From positions 2,666,001-2,730,000 of the forward strand of contig NC_020506.1 of assembly GCF_000344785.1 (NCBI RefSeq): DNA of 64,000 nucleotides, written 5' to 3'. The notes under the pieces are model-generated. The model was not told the DNA's origin, did no database searches, and saw nothing but the letters and a program-made list of their open reading frames with translations. Made by a program: the position numbers and the translations under genes. The stretch is from Corynebacterium callunae DSM 20147 (GTDB lineage: Bacteria; Actinomycetota; Actinomycetes; Mycobacteriales; Mycobacteriaceae). The stretch's first letter is position 1; each line of letters begins with the position of its first letter. Shown here one piece after another: positions 18,947 through 28,100 of the stretch.

Positions 18947-19549
18947 ATGGCTGTTTATGAACTTCCAGAACTTGATTACGCATACGACGCTCTCGAGCCA
19001 CACATCGCTGCAGAGATCATGGAGCTTCACCACTCCAAGCACCACGCAACCTACGTTGCTGGCGCTAACGCTGCACTCGAGGCTCTAGAGAAGGCACGTG
19101 AAGAGGGCACCAACCCTGATCAGATCCGTGCACTTTCCAAGAACCTTGCCTTTAACCTTGGTGGACACACCAACCACTCCATCTTCTGGAAGAACCTTTC
19201 CCCTAATGGTGGTGGCGAGCCTACCGGTGAGCTAGCTGAGGCTATCAACCGCGACTTCGGTTCTTTTGCTAAGTTCCAGGATCACTTCAACTCCGCAGCT
19301 CTCGGCCTTCAGGGTTCCGGCTGGGCAGTTCTTGGTTACGATCACATCGCAGGTCGCCTCGTTATCGAGCAGCTTACCGATCAGCAGGGCAATATCTCCG
19401 CTGACCTGACCCCACTGCTTATGCTCGATATGTGGGAGCACGCTTTCTACCTGCAGTACAAGAACGTTAAGGCTGATTACGTCAAGGCTGTTTGGAACGT
19501 CTTCAACTGGGATGACGTTGCAGAGCGTTTCGCTGCTGCTTCCAAGTAA
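18947..19549 (+). CDS. sod: Superoxide dismutase (Mn/Fe type)
   Basis: 200-residue cytoplasmic enzyme converting superoxide to peroxide and oxygen. Metal ligands are visible as LHHSKHH (His28), the second His in the helix containing NHSIFW, and [13 protein letters not shown] (Asp and His). The ligand pattern is that of Mn-SOD. GAAAGGA lies 9 bases before ATG 18947. Codon use is strongly biased to preferred codons, as expected of an abundant protein. A strong terminator follows. Confidence 0.97.
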   Translation: MAVYELPELDYAYDALEPHIAAEIMELHHSKHHATYVAGANAALEALEKAREEGTNPDQIRALSKNLAFNLGGHTNHSIFWKNLSPNGGGEPTGELAEAINRDFGSFAKFQDHFNSAALGLQGSGWAVLGYDHIAGRLVIEQLTDQQGNISADLTPLLMLDMWEHAFYLQYKNVKADYVKAVWNVFNWDDVAERFAAASK

Positions 19550-19591
19550 GCAACTTCCCTTGAAGCTCCTTTAGAGCTTGGGGAAATACTT

Positions 19592-19620
19592 AAGCCACTG
19601 CCCTTAGGCAGTGGCTTTTT
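19592..19620 (+). terminator. Terminator after sod
   Basis: AAGCCACTGCC and GGCAGTGGCTT form an 11-base perfect stem with loop CTTA, followed by TTT. Confidence 0.93.
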
Positions 19621-19662
19621 GCATGGCATTTTGCATGCTCTCTGCTGGTTTTAACGCTGGTT

Positions 19663-20358
19663 TTAACCGCGGTTTTCGCCGAAAACTTCCAAGTCTTCCG
19701 GTGCACCGGCGACAATAATCTGATCCCCAGCAGATAATGCACTGACATTATCAACAGGTTGCCACATACCTTGAGCTGGCCGAATAGAAACCACCCGTAC
19801 CCGGAAACGCTGCCACAATTTTTGCGCATCAATGGGCTTACCCAGCATTGATGCAGGAGGCGAAAGCTTGATCATGCCGTAATCCTCATCAAATTGCGCA
19901 AAGTCTTTAAAGCGTCCACCAATTAGGTGGGCCACGCGACGGCCGGTATCACGCTCAGGGCGCACCACATTATGAACCCCAACCTGGGTAAGGATCTTGG
20001 CATGAGCATCAGAGTCAGCCTTCGCCCAAATATTTGGCACTTCCAAATCAACCAGGTTGGAAGCTGTTAGAACGGAAGCCTCCAACGATGAGCCAATGCC
20101 TAGAACCACACGTTCCACCTCGTGCACACCAAATTGGATGAGGGTTTCGCGGTCGGTGGTATCACCTGTGGCGGCATCAGCCAAGAAGGTCGAGCACTCT
20201 TGAACCAGGCGTGCATCAGAGTCCATTCCCAGTACTTCCACGCCATGCAGTGAGAGTTCTTCGGCCAGTGAGGCTCCAAAGCGTCCCAGGCCGAGCACCA
20301 CCACTGGTGGAATATCGATGCGTCCGCGGATGCGATTTTGGCGATTTACATTAACCAA
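19663..20358 (-). CDS. ktrA: Potassium uptake regulatory subunit (KtrA/TrkA)
   Basis: 231-residue cytoplasmic gating subunit with an N-terminal RCK_N Rossmann domain (VVVLGLGRFGASLAEEL, GMDSD) that binds nucleotide and a C-terminal RCK_C domain. It opens the KtrB channel-like transporter. The start is TTG 20358, which overlaps the ktrB stop by 8 bases with AGAAAGG 7 bases upstream, so the two are translationally coupled. Confidence 0.87.
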   Translation of the reverse strand: MVNVNRQNRIRGRIDIPPVVVLGLGRFGASLAEELSLHGVEVLGMDSDARLVQECSTFLADAATGDTTDRETLIQFGVHEVERVVLGIGSSLEASVLTASNLVDLEVPNIWAKADSDAHAKILTQVGVHNVVRPERDTGRRVAHLIGGRFKDFAQFDEDYGMIKLSPPASMLGKPIDAQKLWQRFRVRVVSIRPAQGMWQPVDNVSALSAGDQIIVAGAPEDLEVFGENRG

Positions 20359-21784
20359 TGAATGGCCTTTCTTCGGGGTATTCGAAACGTCGGGAGCTAT
20401 TTCGGGCAGCTAATGCCACCACCAGGGTGACTGGTCCAATACGTCCCAAATACATGACAAAACAGAGAATTACTTGAGAAAAATCGCTGAGGGCTGCGGT
20501 AATTCCGGTGGAAAGACCCACCGTTGCAAAGGCGGAAATTACCTCAAAGATTACTTGATCCCCCGTCATTTCCGGGTTCAAAATTCGCAACGCACCCACT
20601 GCCAATGTCACCAAGGTCAGGCTGAGGGCTGCAACTGCAAAGGCCTGTCGGACTACTGGTTGGCCAATGGTGCGATGGCTAATGGTGGCATTTTTATTAC
20701 CACGAACCTCCGCCATGATGACTGCAAAAAGCACTACAGCAGTGGTGATTTTGATACCACCAGCAGTACCTGCAGATCCACCACCAATAAACATCAGCAG
20801 ATCCGTGCCCATCAAGGTGACCGGATGGAATTGCGCATAGTCAAGAGAGTTAAAACCGGCAGTTCTAGGGGTGACACCTTGGAAAAATGCCGCCAAAAGT
20901 TTGGTGCCCCAGGGTAGGCCAGCGAGGGTGTTGCGCCATTCAAAAATCAGCACCATAAAAAATCCTACGGCGATCAACACTGCTGAGCCCACCACGGTAA
21001 TGCGAGTGGTGACAGAAAGGCGACGGTTGCGGTAATGCCTATGTCCGCGCACCATATCCATGCCACGCTTCCATAGTTCGGCAACTACTGGAAAGCCCAG
21101 TCCGCCAACAATAAAAGAGGCAGCTAGAGGCAAAATAATCCAGGCATCTCCCACATAGGACATGAGGTTGTCACTACGCAATCCAAATCCGGCATTGTTG
21201 AAGGAAGAGATAGCGTGGAAAAACCCATTCCACAGAGCTTCACCAGGGCTCATGTCATATTTTTGCCAGAACCTCAATCCGGTAATAGCGGTGACGATAG
21301 CTTCGCTGACCACCAAAATAAGTAGGGTGACCAGCAGCGTCCTACCAATATCGCCGGTGTTAAGCGAACGGTTTTCAGCGAGAGTATTCCGGCGGGCGCG
21401 CAGCCCAATCCTGCCGGTGACCAGCATGCCCGCCAAGGCAGTAAGGCTCATAATGCCAAAACCACCAGCTTGGATAAGCCCTGCAACAATGAATTGGCCG
21501 AGGCCACTCCAATAGCTGCCGGTATCAACAACCACCAGTCCCGTCAGAGTGACGGCGGAGGTTGCGGTAAAAAAGGCAGTTAGCAATTCCGCCCGATCCC
21601 CGCTCACAGTGGCAATAGGCAAGCTGAGCAGTCCAGTTCCGACAGCTATGAGAAAGATAAATCCGATCACCACGGTTTGAGGTGGTGAGAAGTTAAAACT
21701 TCTTTGCCGCCGGAAGCGGTCTAAGAGTCGATTTTGGCTTAAGTGCACCGCGCTGATGGTAGTCCTATAAATGATCACTGCCAA
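20351..21784 (-). CDS. ktrB: Potassium transporter membrane subunit (KtrB/TrkH)
   Basis: Membrane protein of up to 477 residues in the TrkH/Ktr superfamily, built of four M1-P-M2 repeats. The first pore-loop region is TSAVTLTGLVVVDTG; later repeats carry NAGFGLRSD, TAGFNSLDY and VGLSTGI, each with the selectivity-filter glycine. It imports K+, usually driven by Na+. The start is uncertain: TTG 21784 gives the longest form; GTG 21778 and GTG 21748 are alternatives without clear ribosome sites. It forms an operon with ktrA. Confidence 0.85.
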   Translation of the reverse strand: MAVIIYRTTISAVHLSQNRLLDRFRRQRSFNFSPPQTVVIGFIFLIAVGTGLLSLPIATVSGDRAELLTAFFTATSAVTLTGLVVVDTGSYWSGLGQFIVAGLIQAGGFGIMSLTALAGMLVTGRIGLRARRNTLAENRSLNTGDIGRTLLVTLLILVVSEAIVTAITGLRFWQKYDMSPGEALWNGFFHAISSFNNAGFGLRSDNLMSYVGDAWIILPLAASFIVGGLGFPVVAELWKRGMDMVRGHRHYRNRRLSVTTRITVVGSAVLIAVGFFMVLIFEWRNTLAGLPWGTKLLAAFFQGVTPRTAGFNSLDYAQFHPVTLMGTDLLMFIGGGSAGTAGGIKITTAVVLFAVIMAEVRGNKNATISHRTIGQPVVRQAFAVAALSLTLVTLAVGALRILNPEMTGDQVIFEVISAFATVGLSTGITAALSDFSQVILCFVMYLGRIGPVTLVVALAARNSSRRFEYPEERPFIG

Positions 21785-21813
21785 TACTTATTGGACACTA
21801 ATTATGTATTGGG

Positions 21814-22734
21814 TTATTTTTCTAGGGCAAAACGTGAGGTAGCCACAAAATCACGAAAAACCTCCACCGCCGGCGCGGGTCCTGCATCCAAGCGCCACAC
21901 CAGGCCTAAATCCCGAAAAGCCTCCGGCTCCAGGGGTCGCAATACAATCCCCACGGTGGGCAAATAGGGATCATCAAGGGGCACAATGCCCACTCCCAAT
22001 CCCGCGCTGACCAGGCCCGCAACCGTGGTTAACTCCATGGATTCAAAAACCACCTGGGGTACAAAACCGGCCTGTGCAGCAAGTAAATCCATAAGCAAGC
22101 GCGTTCCAAATCCCACCCGCATGGCTACGAAAGGTTCATCTTTGGCCTCGCGTAAATCAATTGGGCCATCGCCTACCAACGGATGCCCTTCCGGGACTGC
22201 CAGTGCCAAACGCTGTCGCAAAAGTGGCACCCAACCGAGCTTCTCACCAACATCCACAGGTCGCGGGCCTACCAAAGCCAAATCTGTCTCATCCGCCAAC
22301 ACTCGATCAACCAAATATGTGGCTGCAGCCTGGTGTAATTGAAACTCCACCTGCGGATGTTCCCCGCGGAAAGTTCTAATCAGCTCTGGCACCATCCAGG
22401 TACCCAAAGAATGCATAAAGTCCAACCGAATTGTGCCACGTTCCGGATCCATCAAGCGCTTAATCTCAGTGTTTGCAGCCTCCACCTGCGCCAAAATTGT
22501 GCGCGCATGCGCATAAAAAGCATAACCGCGCTGGTTAAGCACCAGGGTGCGCCCGGCGCGATCAAAAAGTGCGGTTCCAACGTGCTTTTCGACGCGACCG
22601 ATGCGCCTGGACAAAGTTGGCTGTGGAAGCCCCATACGATCAGCAGTCTCACTTAAATGCCCGGAAGCTGCTACCTCAATAAAGCTGCGGATATCCACAA
22701 TTCTTAAATCTTGACCCTCAAAGACCATGCCCAT
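21814..22734 (-). CDS. LysR-family transcriptional regulator
   Basis: 306 residues: N-terminal winged helix (FIEVAASGHLSETADRMGL, PQPTLSRRIGRVE) and a C-terminal periplasmic-binding-like effector domain. It is divergent from an MFS exporter gene. An ATGCA/TGCAT palindrome lies in the shared promoter, so it most likely controls that exporter and itself. The effector is unknown. Confidence 0.9.
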   Translation of the reverse strand: MGMVFEGQDLRIVDIRSFIEVAASGHLSETADRMGLPQPTLSRRIGRVEKHVGTALFDRAGRTLVLNQRGYAFYAHARTILAQVEAANTEIKRLMDPERGTIRLDFMHSLGTWMVPELIRTFRGEHPQVEFQLHQAAATYLVDRVLADETDLALVGPRPVDVGEKLGWVPLLRQRLALAVPEGHPLVGDGPIDLREAKDEPFVAMRVGFGTRLLMDLLAAQAGFVPQVVFESMELTTVAGLVSAGLGVGIVPLDDPYLPTVGIVLRPLEPEAFRDLGLVWRLDAGPAPAVEVFRDFVATSRFALEK

Positions 22735-22741
22735 AGCCTAT

Positions 22742-22756
22742 ATGCACAAAATGCAT
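22742..22756. promoter_or_regulatory. Palindrome between LysR and MFS genes
   Basis: ATGCA (22742-22746) and TGCAT (22752-22756) are perfect inverted 5-base arms around CAAAA, directly upstream of the LysR start and about 50 bases before the MFS start. Size and position suit a LysR-type half-site pair. Confidence 0.5.
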
Positions 22757-22805
22757 GGAAAATAGTGATTTTGAACATTTTACTAATACTTTTTTGAGGC
22801 GCATG

Positions 22806-24059
22806 ATGGTTTCCATGAGTCAGGTGCAGGAAAAACTACAGGTCCCATCCACTGGAATCAGCCGTGGGACATCCACCTATAAGCGTGCGGTTTTAGCTAT
22901 TTTGGCCGCCGGTCTTGCCACCTTTAATGCGCTTTACTGCACCCAGGCGTTACTGCCCACCATTACCCATGAACTCAATATCTCCCCCAGCCAATCAGCA
23001 CTGACAATTTCAGCAACCACTGGAATGTTGGCCTTGTGCATCGTGCCGGCCTCAATTTTGTCGGAGAAATTTGGACGTTCCAAAGTCCTTATTACTTCAT
23101 TAACTTTGGCCGTTTTGGTGGGCCTCATCCTGCCTTTTGTCCCCAATATCGCAACACTAATTGCGCTGCGTGGCCTCCAAGGTGCTCTCTTAGCCGGAAC
23201 CCCAGCTGTTGCCATGACCTGGCTTGCCGAGGAGATCAATCCCAAAGATTTAGGCCACGCGATGGGAGTTTATATCGCTGGCAATACCGTGGGCGGACTT
23301 ATGGGGCGCATGATTCCTGCTGGTCTTTTGGAAATTACACATTGGCAAAACGCACTTTTGGGGAGCTCCCTGGCAGCACTTGTCTTCGGATTAATCATGG
23401 TGCTTTTATTGCCTGCCCAACAGAACTTTCATCCAAAGAAGATCACCCTCAAGCGCGAGTTAAACGCCATGGCCACACACTGGAAAAATCCTCGGCTCGC
23501 CCTCCTTTTCGCAGTAGCTTTTGTGGCCATGGGCAGCTTTGTTTCGCTGTATAACTATCTTGGCTTCCGTATGATTCACCAATTTGGACTCAGTGAAGTG
23601 CTGGTGGGAGCAGTATTTTTGATGTATCTCTCCGGCACTTGGAGCTCCACCCAAGCCGGAAAATTGAGGGACAAATTAGGCAATGGCCCTGCAGCTATCT
23701 TCCTCACCCTGACCATGTTGCTGGCGCTGGCTGGTTTGAGTATTAATAATCTCTGGACCACCATCATCTCCCTCTTTGCATTTACCGCAGCATTTTTCGC
23801 CTTGCATTCCAGTGCTTCAGGTTGGGTGGGACTAATTGCCACCACAGATCGTGCCGAGGCCTCCAGCATGTACCTTTTTTGTTATTACCTGGGTTCTTCA
23901 CTTATTGGTTGGGTATCTGGAATTATCTTTAGTTATCAATCCTGGGTTGTATTTATCGCCTGGTTGGGGCTGCTTATCTTGGGGCTCCTGGCCATCACAA
24001 TTGCCTTGGCCAAATTAGAAAAACAGCGTTTGGCTAAATCTGTAATCGCCGCGGTCTAA
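22806..24059 (+). CDS. MFS transporter, YnfM/drug-exporter type
   Basis: 417 residues with 12 predicted membrane segments and the motif A-like loop SEKFGRSKVL; LRGLQGALLAGTPAVAMTWLA is typical of this exporter group. GAGG at 22796-22799 is 6 bases from ATG 22806; ATG 22803 is possible, and the frame from 22755 would run through the LysR operator. It is divergent from a LysR regulator and 10 bases before the cupredoxin fusion gene, which it probably shares a transcript with. The substrate is unknown. Confidence 0.83.
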   Translation: MVSMSQVQEKLQVPSTGISRGTSTYKRAVLAILAAGLATFNALYCTQALLPTITHELNISPSQSALTISATTGMLALCIVPASILSEKFGRSKVLITSLTLAVLVGLILPFVPNIATLIALRGLQGALLAGTPAVAMTWLAEEINPKDLGHAMGVYIAGNTVGGLMGRMIPAGLLEITHWQNALLGSSLAALVFGLIMVLLLPAQQNFHPKKITLKRELNAMATHWKNPRLALLFAVAFVAMGSFVSLYNYLGFRMIHQFGLSEVLVGAVFLMYLSGTWSSTQAGKLRDKLGNGPAAIFLTLTMLLALAGLSINNLWTTIISLFAFTAAFFALHSSASGWVGLIATTDRAEASSMYLFCYYLGSSLIGWVSGIIFSYQSWVVFIAWLGLLILGLLAITIALAKLEKQRLAKSVIAAV

Positions 24060-24069
24060 TGTTTAATAC

Positions 24070-25791
24070 ATGGGAACATCGCCACGGACTATAGCTTCCA
24101 CAGAAGCTAAGTGGAGCAAACAAACCTGGCATAGAAAAGCCACCAAACCGGTCACACTATGGCTGTTGGCATTGGTGATAGCAGGACTTATTCACCCTTT
24201 GCTTCCAGAGTTTCGCTGGGTACTCATCCACCTCTTCACACTGGGAGCCATCACCAATTCCATTGTTGTGTGGTCACAGTACTTCACTGAGAAGCTCCTA
24301 GAACTCCACATTCCCGATTCTCAACGCGGGCCTCAGCTCCTTAAAATCCGCATACTTAATGCTGGAATTATTGTCACGCTGGCCGGGCAGCTACTTTCCC
24401 AAGCATTTGCACAGCACTGGATCATCACCTCCCTGGGCGCTTTGTTGATTAGTGGTGCACTGCTCTGGCATGCGCTTTCCCTCGCCCAGCAGCTTCTGAA
24501 AGCACCCCCAGGTCAGCGCTATCGCGGCGCCATTGTTGCCTATGTTGCCAGTGCTAGCTGTTTACCTTTTGGCGCGCTAGCTGGTGGTTTCTTAGCCAAG
24601 GAGTTATCCAATACCGGGCAGGAGCGGGTGGTTTTAGCCCACGTCATTATTAATATTTTGGGCTTTGTGGGCTTTGCAGCCTTGGGTTCTTTGACATTTC
24701 TTTTTGGGCGTGTTTGGCACACCGCACCATCCAAGGATTACACGCGTTTTTCTGTGGCACTGATGGTTCCTAGCTTGCCCATTATGGTGGCTGGGGCATT
24801 ATTTAATCAAGGCTACGTGGCAGCAGCTGGGCTCATACTCTATACATTCGCCTGGTTGCTGGGGATTTTTAGCTGGGCTCGCATTGTGTTGGAAGCTTGC
24901 CAGGATCCAGGAGATCGCATTAACTTCGCGGCAGCATCGGTAGCAACGGCACCGCTGTGGTTGCTCGGCAGCCTGATATACCTGATTATCCAAACATTGA
25001 GCCATCCCGATACGCTCTTTCACCTGAGCCCACCCACTTTGGCCTTGCTTATTGGATTTGGTGCGCAGTTACTTTTTGGTGTGATGAGCTACCTTCTGCC
25101 TGCAACAATGGGCGGGGGCGAGGCTGCCATTAGGACTGGAACCTATCGGGTTAATGTGGCCGGACTTTTTAGATGGACACTACTTAATGGTGGATTGCTC
25201 ATTTGGCTGAGCACGGAAAACTCTTGGCTGCGGGTTTGTGCGTCCTTGCTCAGCATCGGTGCACTCGTTGCTTTTATTCCGCTGCTTGCAACGGCGGTCA
25301 AAGCCCAACGTGGTGTTATCACCAAAAAGCGCACCGCCGCTCCCCTCCAAGAACGTTCGCACTTTAACCAGATCACGGCGGGGATCTCGTTATTAGCGCT
25401 GCTTATCGCCTGTTTTGGCGGGCTCAACCTCGATAGCTCAAACTCCAGCACCACCATCAACACCCCTGCCCCCGGCGAGCTTAATGATAATACCTATGCA
25501 ATCACTATCTCTGCTGGAAACCTCATTTTCACCCCCAAGATTATTGAGGTCCCCGCTGGCGCCATTTTGGAGGTCACTCTGGTTAATGAGGACACCATGG
25601 TTCATGATCTGAAATTTGCCAATGGGGTGCGCACCGGGCGAGTGGCTCCGGGTGAAAAAGCCACAGTCACAGTCGGCCAAATCACCACGGATATGGAAGG
25701 GTGGTGCACTATCGCAGGCCACCGTGCGCAGGGCATGGTGCTCAACGTGCGGGTTCAGGATCCCAACACCGGCGCAGAAAGCGCACCCTGA
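24070..25791 (+). CDS. Polytopic membrane protein fused to a C-terminal cupredoxin domain
   Basis: 573 residues. Residues about 25-460 form roughly 12 membrane segments (LIHLFTLGAITNSIVVWSQYF and GFGAQLLFGVMSYLLP are conserved-looking). Residues about 475-565 form a cupredoxin: MVHDLKF supplies a His, and EGWCTIAGHRAQGM supplies Cys, His and Met, a complete type 1 copper site. Related corynebacterial proteins, as I recall them, continue into a multicopper oxidase/NirK-like part; here the chain ends after one domain. The role may be copper-linked electron transfer or handling. Its 3' end overlaps the convergent nuclease gene by 37 bases. Confidence 0.75.
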   Translation: MGTSPRTIASTEAKWSKQTWHRKATKPVTLWLLALVIAGLIHPLLPEFRWVLIHLFTLGAITNSIVVWSQYFTEKLLELHIPDSQRGPQLLKIRILNAGIIVTLAGQLLSQAFAQHWIITSLGALLISGALLWHALSLAQQLLKAPPGQRYRGAIVAYVASASCLPFGALAGGFLAKELSNTGQERVVLAHVIINILGFVGFAALGSLTFLFGRVWHTAPSKDYTRFSVALMVPSLPIMVAGALFNQGYVAAAGLILYTFAWLLGIFSWARIVLEACQDPGDRINFAAASVATAPLWLLGSLIYLIIQTLSHPDTLFHLSPPTLALLIGFGAQLLFGVMSYLLPATMGGGEAAIRTGTYRVNVAGLFRWTLLNGGLLIWLSTENSWLRVCASLLSIGALVAFIPLLATAVKAQRGVITKKRTAAPLQERSHFNQITAGISLLALLIACFGGLNLDSSNSSTTINTPAPGELNDNTYAITISAGNLIFTPKIIEVPAGAILEVTLVNEDTMVHDLKFANGVRTGRVAPGEKATVTVGQITTDMEGWCTIAGHRAQGMVLNVRVQDPNTGAESAP

Positions 25792-27290
25792 CGCAACCAA
25801 TGACGAATCGCGGCGGTGGCTCGACAATCATCGCCGTTATAACTAAGCAGCTGAGCCCGTGCAGCTTCTGCTTCGGCATCGGGAGTAGTAGCTGCAATGA
25901 GGAAAGCATGCAGGCTGTCTTCGCCTGCAAAATCCTCTTCCTCCCAGTGGAAACCAGCAGCTGGCGCCAGTTGTTTTAGGCCTAAACCGCCAGGTCCCAC
26001 TAGTTGGGAACGGGCCACCGCAAACATGTCATTCCAGCGGTCTGAGCTGATGAAGTCACGGACTTCTTCCTCACTGGGCACCCCTTTGACCTTGCCATAA
26101 AAGCGGCGGGCGGTGGATAACATCCAGTGGTTTTCACCATTGCTGGCATAACAAAAAACGCCGAAGGTTTGTCCCTCTTGGTGGGCTTTATCCCGACGCG
26201 AACGTAACCAGGTCCAGAATTTGGCAAAGTTTTCACCTTCGGCTGCTTCACCAAGACCAGACCAAATGACAAAAGGTCGGTATTCTTCACCATCAAAAGT
26301 GCCCCATAAATAGGCGCCAAGGTCCAGGTAGGCTTCTACGTCAACATCAATTTCCACATCAAAACGCGGTGCTGCGGTGCGCGCTACGCGGCGCAGCACC
26401 GGGATTTCGGCGCGCCAAGCCTGCGCAATGTGGGAGATATCGCCCAGGGAGGCGTCGATAAGTGCCTGTGTGGTGTTGATTCCTTGCTCACGGTAGATAT
26501 CGGCACGGTCACCAGAAAGAAAGAGGCTGATGTCATCGGCGGCACGCAGTTCGGGTTCACAGTGGGACCAAAAGCGGCAGCTGGCGCATTCTTTAACCCG
26601 GCGCGGCCCAGTTGACGGAGGTTTAAGCAGGGCGCGGATGGTAGCGGGTGCGTAACGGGAGACATCAATAAGATAAGCCCATTCACGATCTTGGCCGATC
26701 ACACCACCTAAATTGGTGGAGGGTGCACATCCCGCGGCCTCCAACCCCATCAACGCTAGGGTCAAACGATAGCCATCAATGGTGTGGTGGCGCGGGGCGG
26801 CGTGCACTTCTAAAGCGTGGCCCATGCCCAGCCGCGTGGTTGCCAGTGCCAGCATGGTGCGGTGTGGGTTGGGTCGAGCCACGCGGTGGTTGCTCACCAT
26901 AATGGGTGTATAACTACCGTCTGCATTTCGCACCAGCAGATCGGCGGTAACTTGCCATTCGACGCCCTCTAAAACACCACTAAACACCGCACCGGTGATT
27001 AAAGTTGCCTGCACGGCTAAGGCTTCGAGGGTGTCAAATTCCGCCAATTCAGCAGCGGAATCTAGGTCAATTCGCACAAAGGGAACACGCCCGCGCTTTA
27101 CTGGTTGTACAGGAACTCGATTAAGCACCTCGCTCAAACCAACCTGTCTGCGCACCCTACGCTGCACCGTTGCCTCCAAAGGCTGCACCTCAGGGAAGCG
27201 TTGGCGCTGCACCTGACGGTATCTACAACCCACCAGATCACTGGGGGTTAAGCGCGGTGTTTGTTCCGCTTCTGAGCTTGACGAGTGCAT
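25755..27290 (-). CDS. TM0106-family RecB-like nuclease
   Basis: About 511 residues. The N-terminal two-thirds resemble RecB/Cas4-type PD-(D/E)XK nucleases, including a cysteine cluster (KECASCRFWSHC) near residue 220 that may bind an Fe-S cluster. The C-terminal third resembles a YprB-type RNase H-like domain (YNGDDCRATAAIRHWL, FVIWSG). I use ATG 27290; GTG 27299 is an equal alternative, and neither has a clear ribosome site. DNA repair or processing is likely, but not shown for the family. Confidence 0.75.
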   Translation of the reverse strand: MHSSSSEAEQTPRLTPSDLVGCRYRQVQRQRFPEVQPLEATVQRRVRRQVGLSEVLNRVPVQPVKRGRVPFVRIDLDSAAELAEFDTLEALAVQATLITGAVFSGVLEGVEWQVTADLLVRNADGSYTPIMVSNHRVARPNPHRTMLALATTRLGMGHALEVHAAPRHHTIDGYRLTLALMGLEAAGCAPSTNLGGVIGQDREWAYLIDVSRYAPATIRALLKPPSTGPRRVKECASCRFWSHCEPELRAADDISLFLSGDRADIYREQGINTTQALIDASLGDISHIAQAWRAEIPVLRRVARTAAPRFDVEIDVDVEAYLDLGAYLWGTFDGEEYRPFVIWSGLGEAAEGENFAKFWTWLRSRRDKAHQEGQTFGVFCYASNGENHWMLSTARRFYGKVKGVPSEEEVRDFISSDRWNDMFAVARSQLVGPGGLGLKQLAPAAGFHWEEEDFAGEDSLHAFLIAATTPDAEAEAARAQLLSYNGDDCRATAAIRHWLRQGALSAPVLGS

Positions 27291-27387
27291 TGTTCCCACA
27301 ATGACATGAGCTTATTGCAATATCGTGGGTAAAGTTGAATCGAGAAGTCGAGAATAAGCCGACAGCAGAAAGAGTTGAGATTAAAAA

Positions 27388-28023
27388 ATGGGCATCTTTG
27401 AAAAGGTTCGTGCAGCCAGGGCCAAGACCAAGGCCGAGATCAAAGCAGCAGAGCTGAAGGTTAAAACCGAAGCTAAAAATAAGGCAAAGCTCGATCTAAA
27501 GCGCGAAAAGCTCCTGGTACAGGCAGAAAAGAATCTGCTTAAGGCTGAGGAGAAAGGCCTGAAAAAGCGCAATAAGCATGAGCTGAAGATGGCAAAGAAT
27601 ATTCTGGAGCAAAAGCGCCAGGGTCGCCTCAACAAGGATAAGGTCAAGCGTTGGACCGGCACCGCGCGTTTGCTTGCGCCTTTGCTGCTGCCTGTTTTTT
27701 ATCGCGTTTCCACCGAGGCTCGCAACCAGATTGTGAAGACCAAGGCTAGCCGCGCTGGCGTTACCCCAGAGCAGCTTGCCCAGTTTGCAGGCCACTCCGC
27801 CGCCCTCAAGGCTCGTATCCAGGGCGTTCGCGAAAACGCTGAGTCCGCAGCTTTGCCACACGGCTTTATCCAAGACGTTAAGGAGCGTCTAGACGAGCTC
27901 GAGGCCGCAGCTGAGAACTCCGAATTTATGTCTCCCCAGCAGCGCAATCGCGCACACCAGTCCATCAACCGCGATCTGGCGCAGGTGTCCGATCAGATCC
28001 AGGATCGCTTGTTGGACAAATAA
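27388..28023 (+). CDS. Coiled-coil protein, DUF6474-like
   Basis: 211 residues. The first 80 are extremely rich in Lys, Ala and Glu and predict a long charged helix; a short hydrophobic stretch (ARLLAPLLLPVFYRV, about residues 92-106) follows, then another helical region to DQIQDRLLDK. The pattern fits a conserved corynebacterial family of unknown function. It might bind membrane or nucleic acid, but nothing in the sequence decides. It is divergent from the nuclease gene, with an 88-base gap. Confidence 0.75.
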   Translation: MGIFEKVRAARAKTKAEIKAAELKVKTEAKNKAKLDLKREKLLVQAEKNLLKAEEKGLKKRNKHELKMAKNILEQKRQGRLNKDKVKRWTGTARLLAPLLLPVFYRVSTEARNQIVKTKASRAGVTPEQLAQFAGHSAALKARIQGVRENAESAALPHGFIQDVKERLDELEAAAENSEFMSPQQRNRAHQSINRDLAQVSDQIQDRLLDK

Positions 28024-28028
28024 AAAAT

Positions 28029-28098
28029 AACGCTTGTCGACGCTGCCCCTCACCGTCTGCGGTGAGGGGCAGGGGGTTGCGTCGATAAGCGTCTTTTT
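28029..28098. terminator. Two-tier terminator hairpin between convergent genes
   Basis: The inner stem CTGCCCCTCACC / GGTGAGGGGCAG has 12 perfect pairs. The outer arms AACGCTTGTCGACGC and GCGTCGATAAGCGT pair around it and end in CTTTTT. The outer arms are two inverted copies of the GTCGANAAGC motif. It overlaps the hrrA stop. Confidence 0.88.
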
Positions 28099-28100
28099 AA
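28072..28100 (+). repeat. GTCGATAAGC repeat copy with T-rich tail
   Basis: GGGGGTTGC, then GTCGATAAGC (28081-28090), then GTCTTTTTAA. It matches the 16661 copy over nearly its whole length and forms the right arm of the terminator here. Confidence 0.6.
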
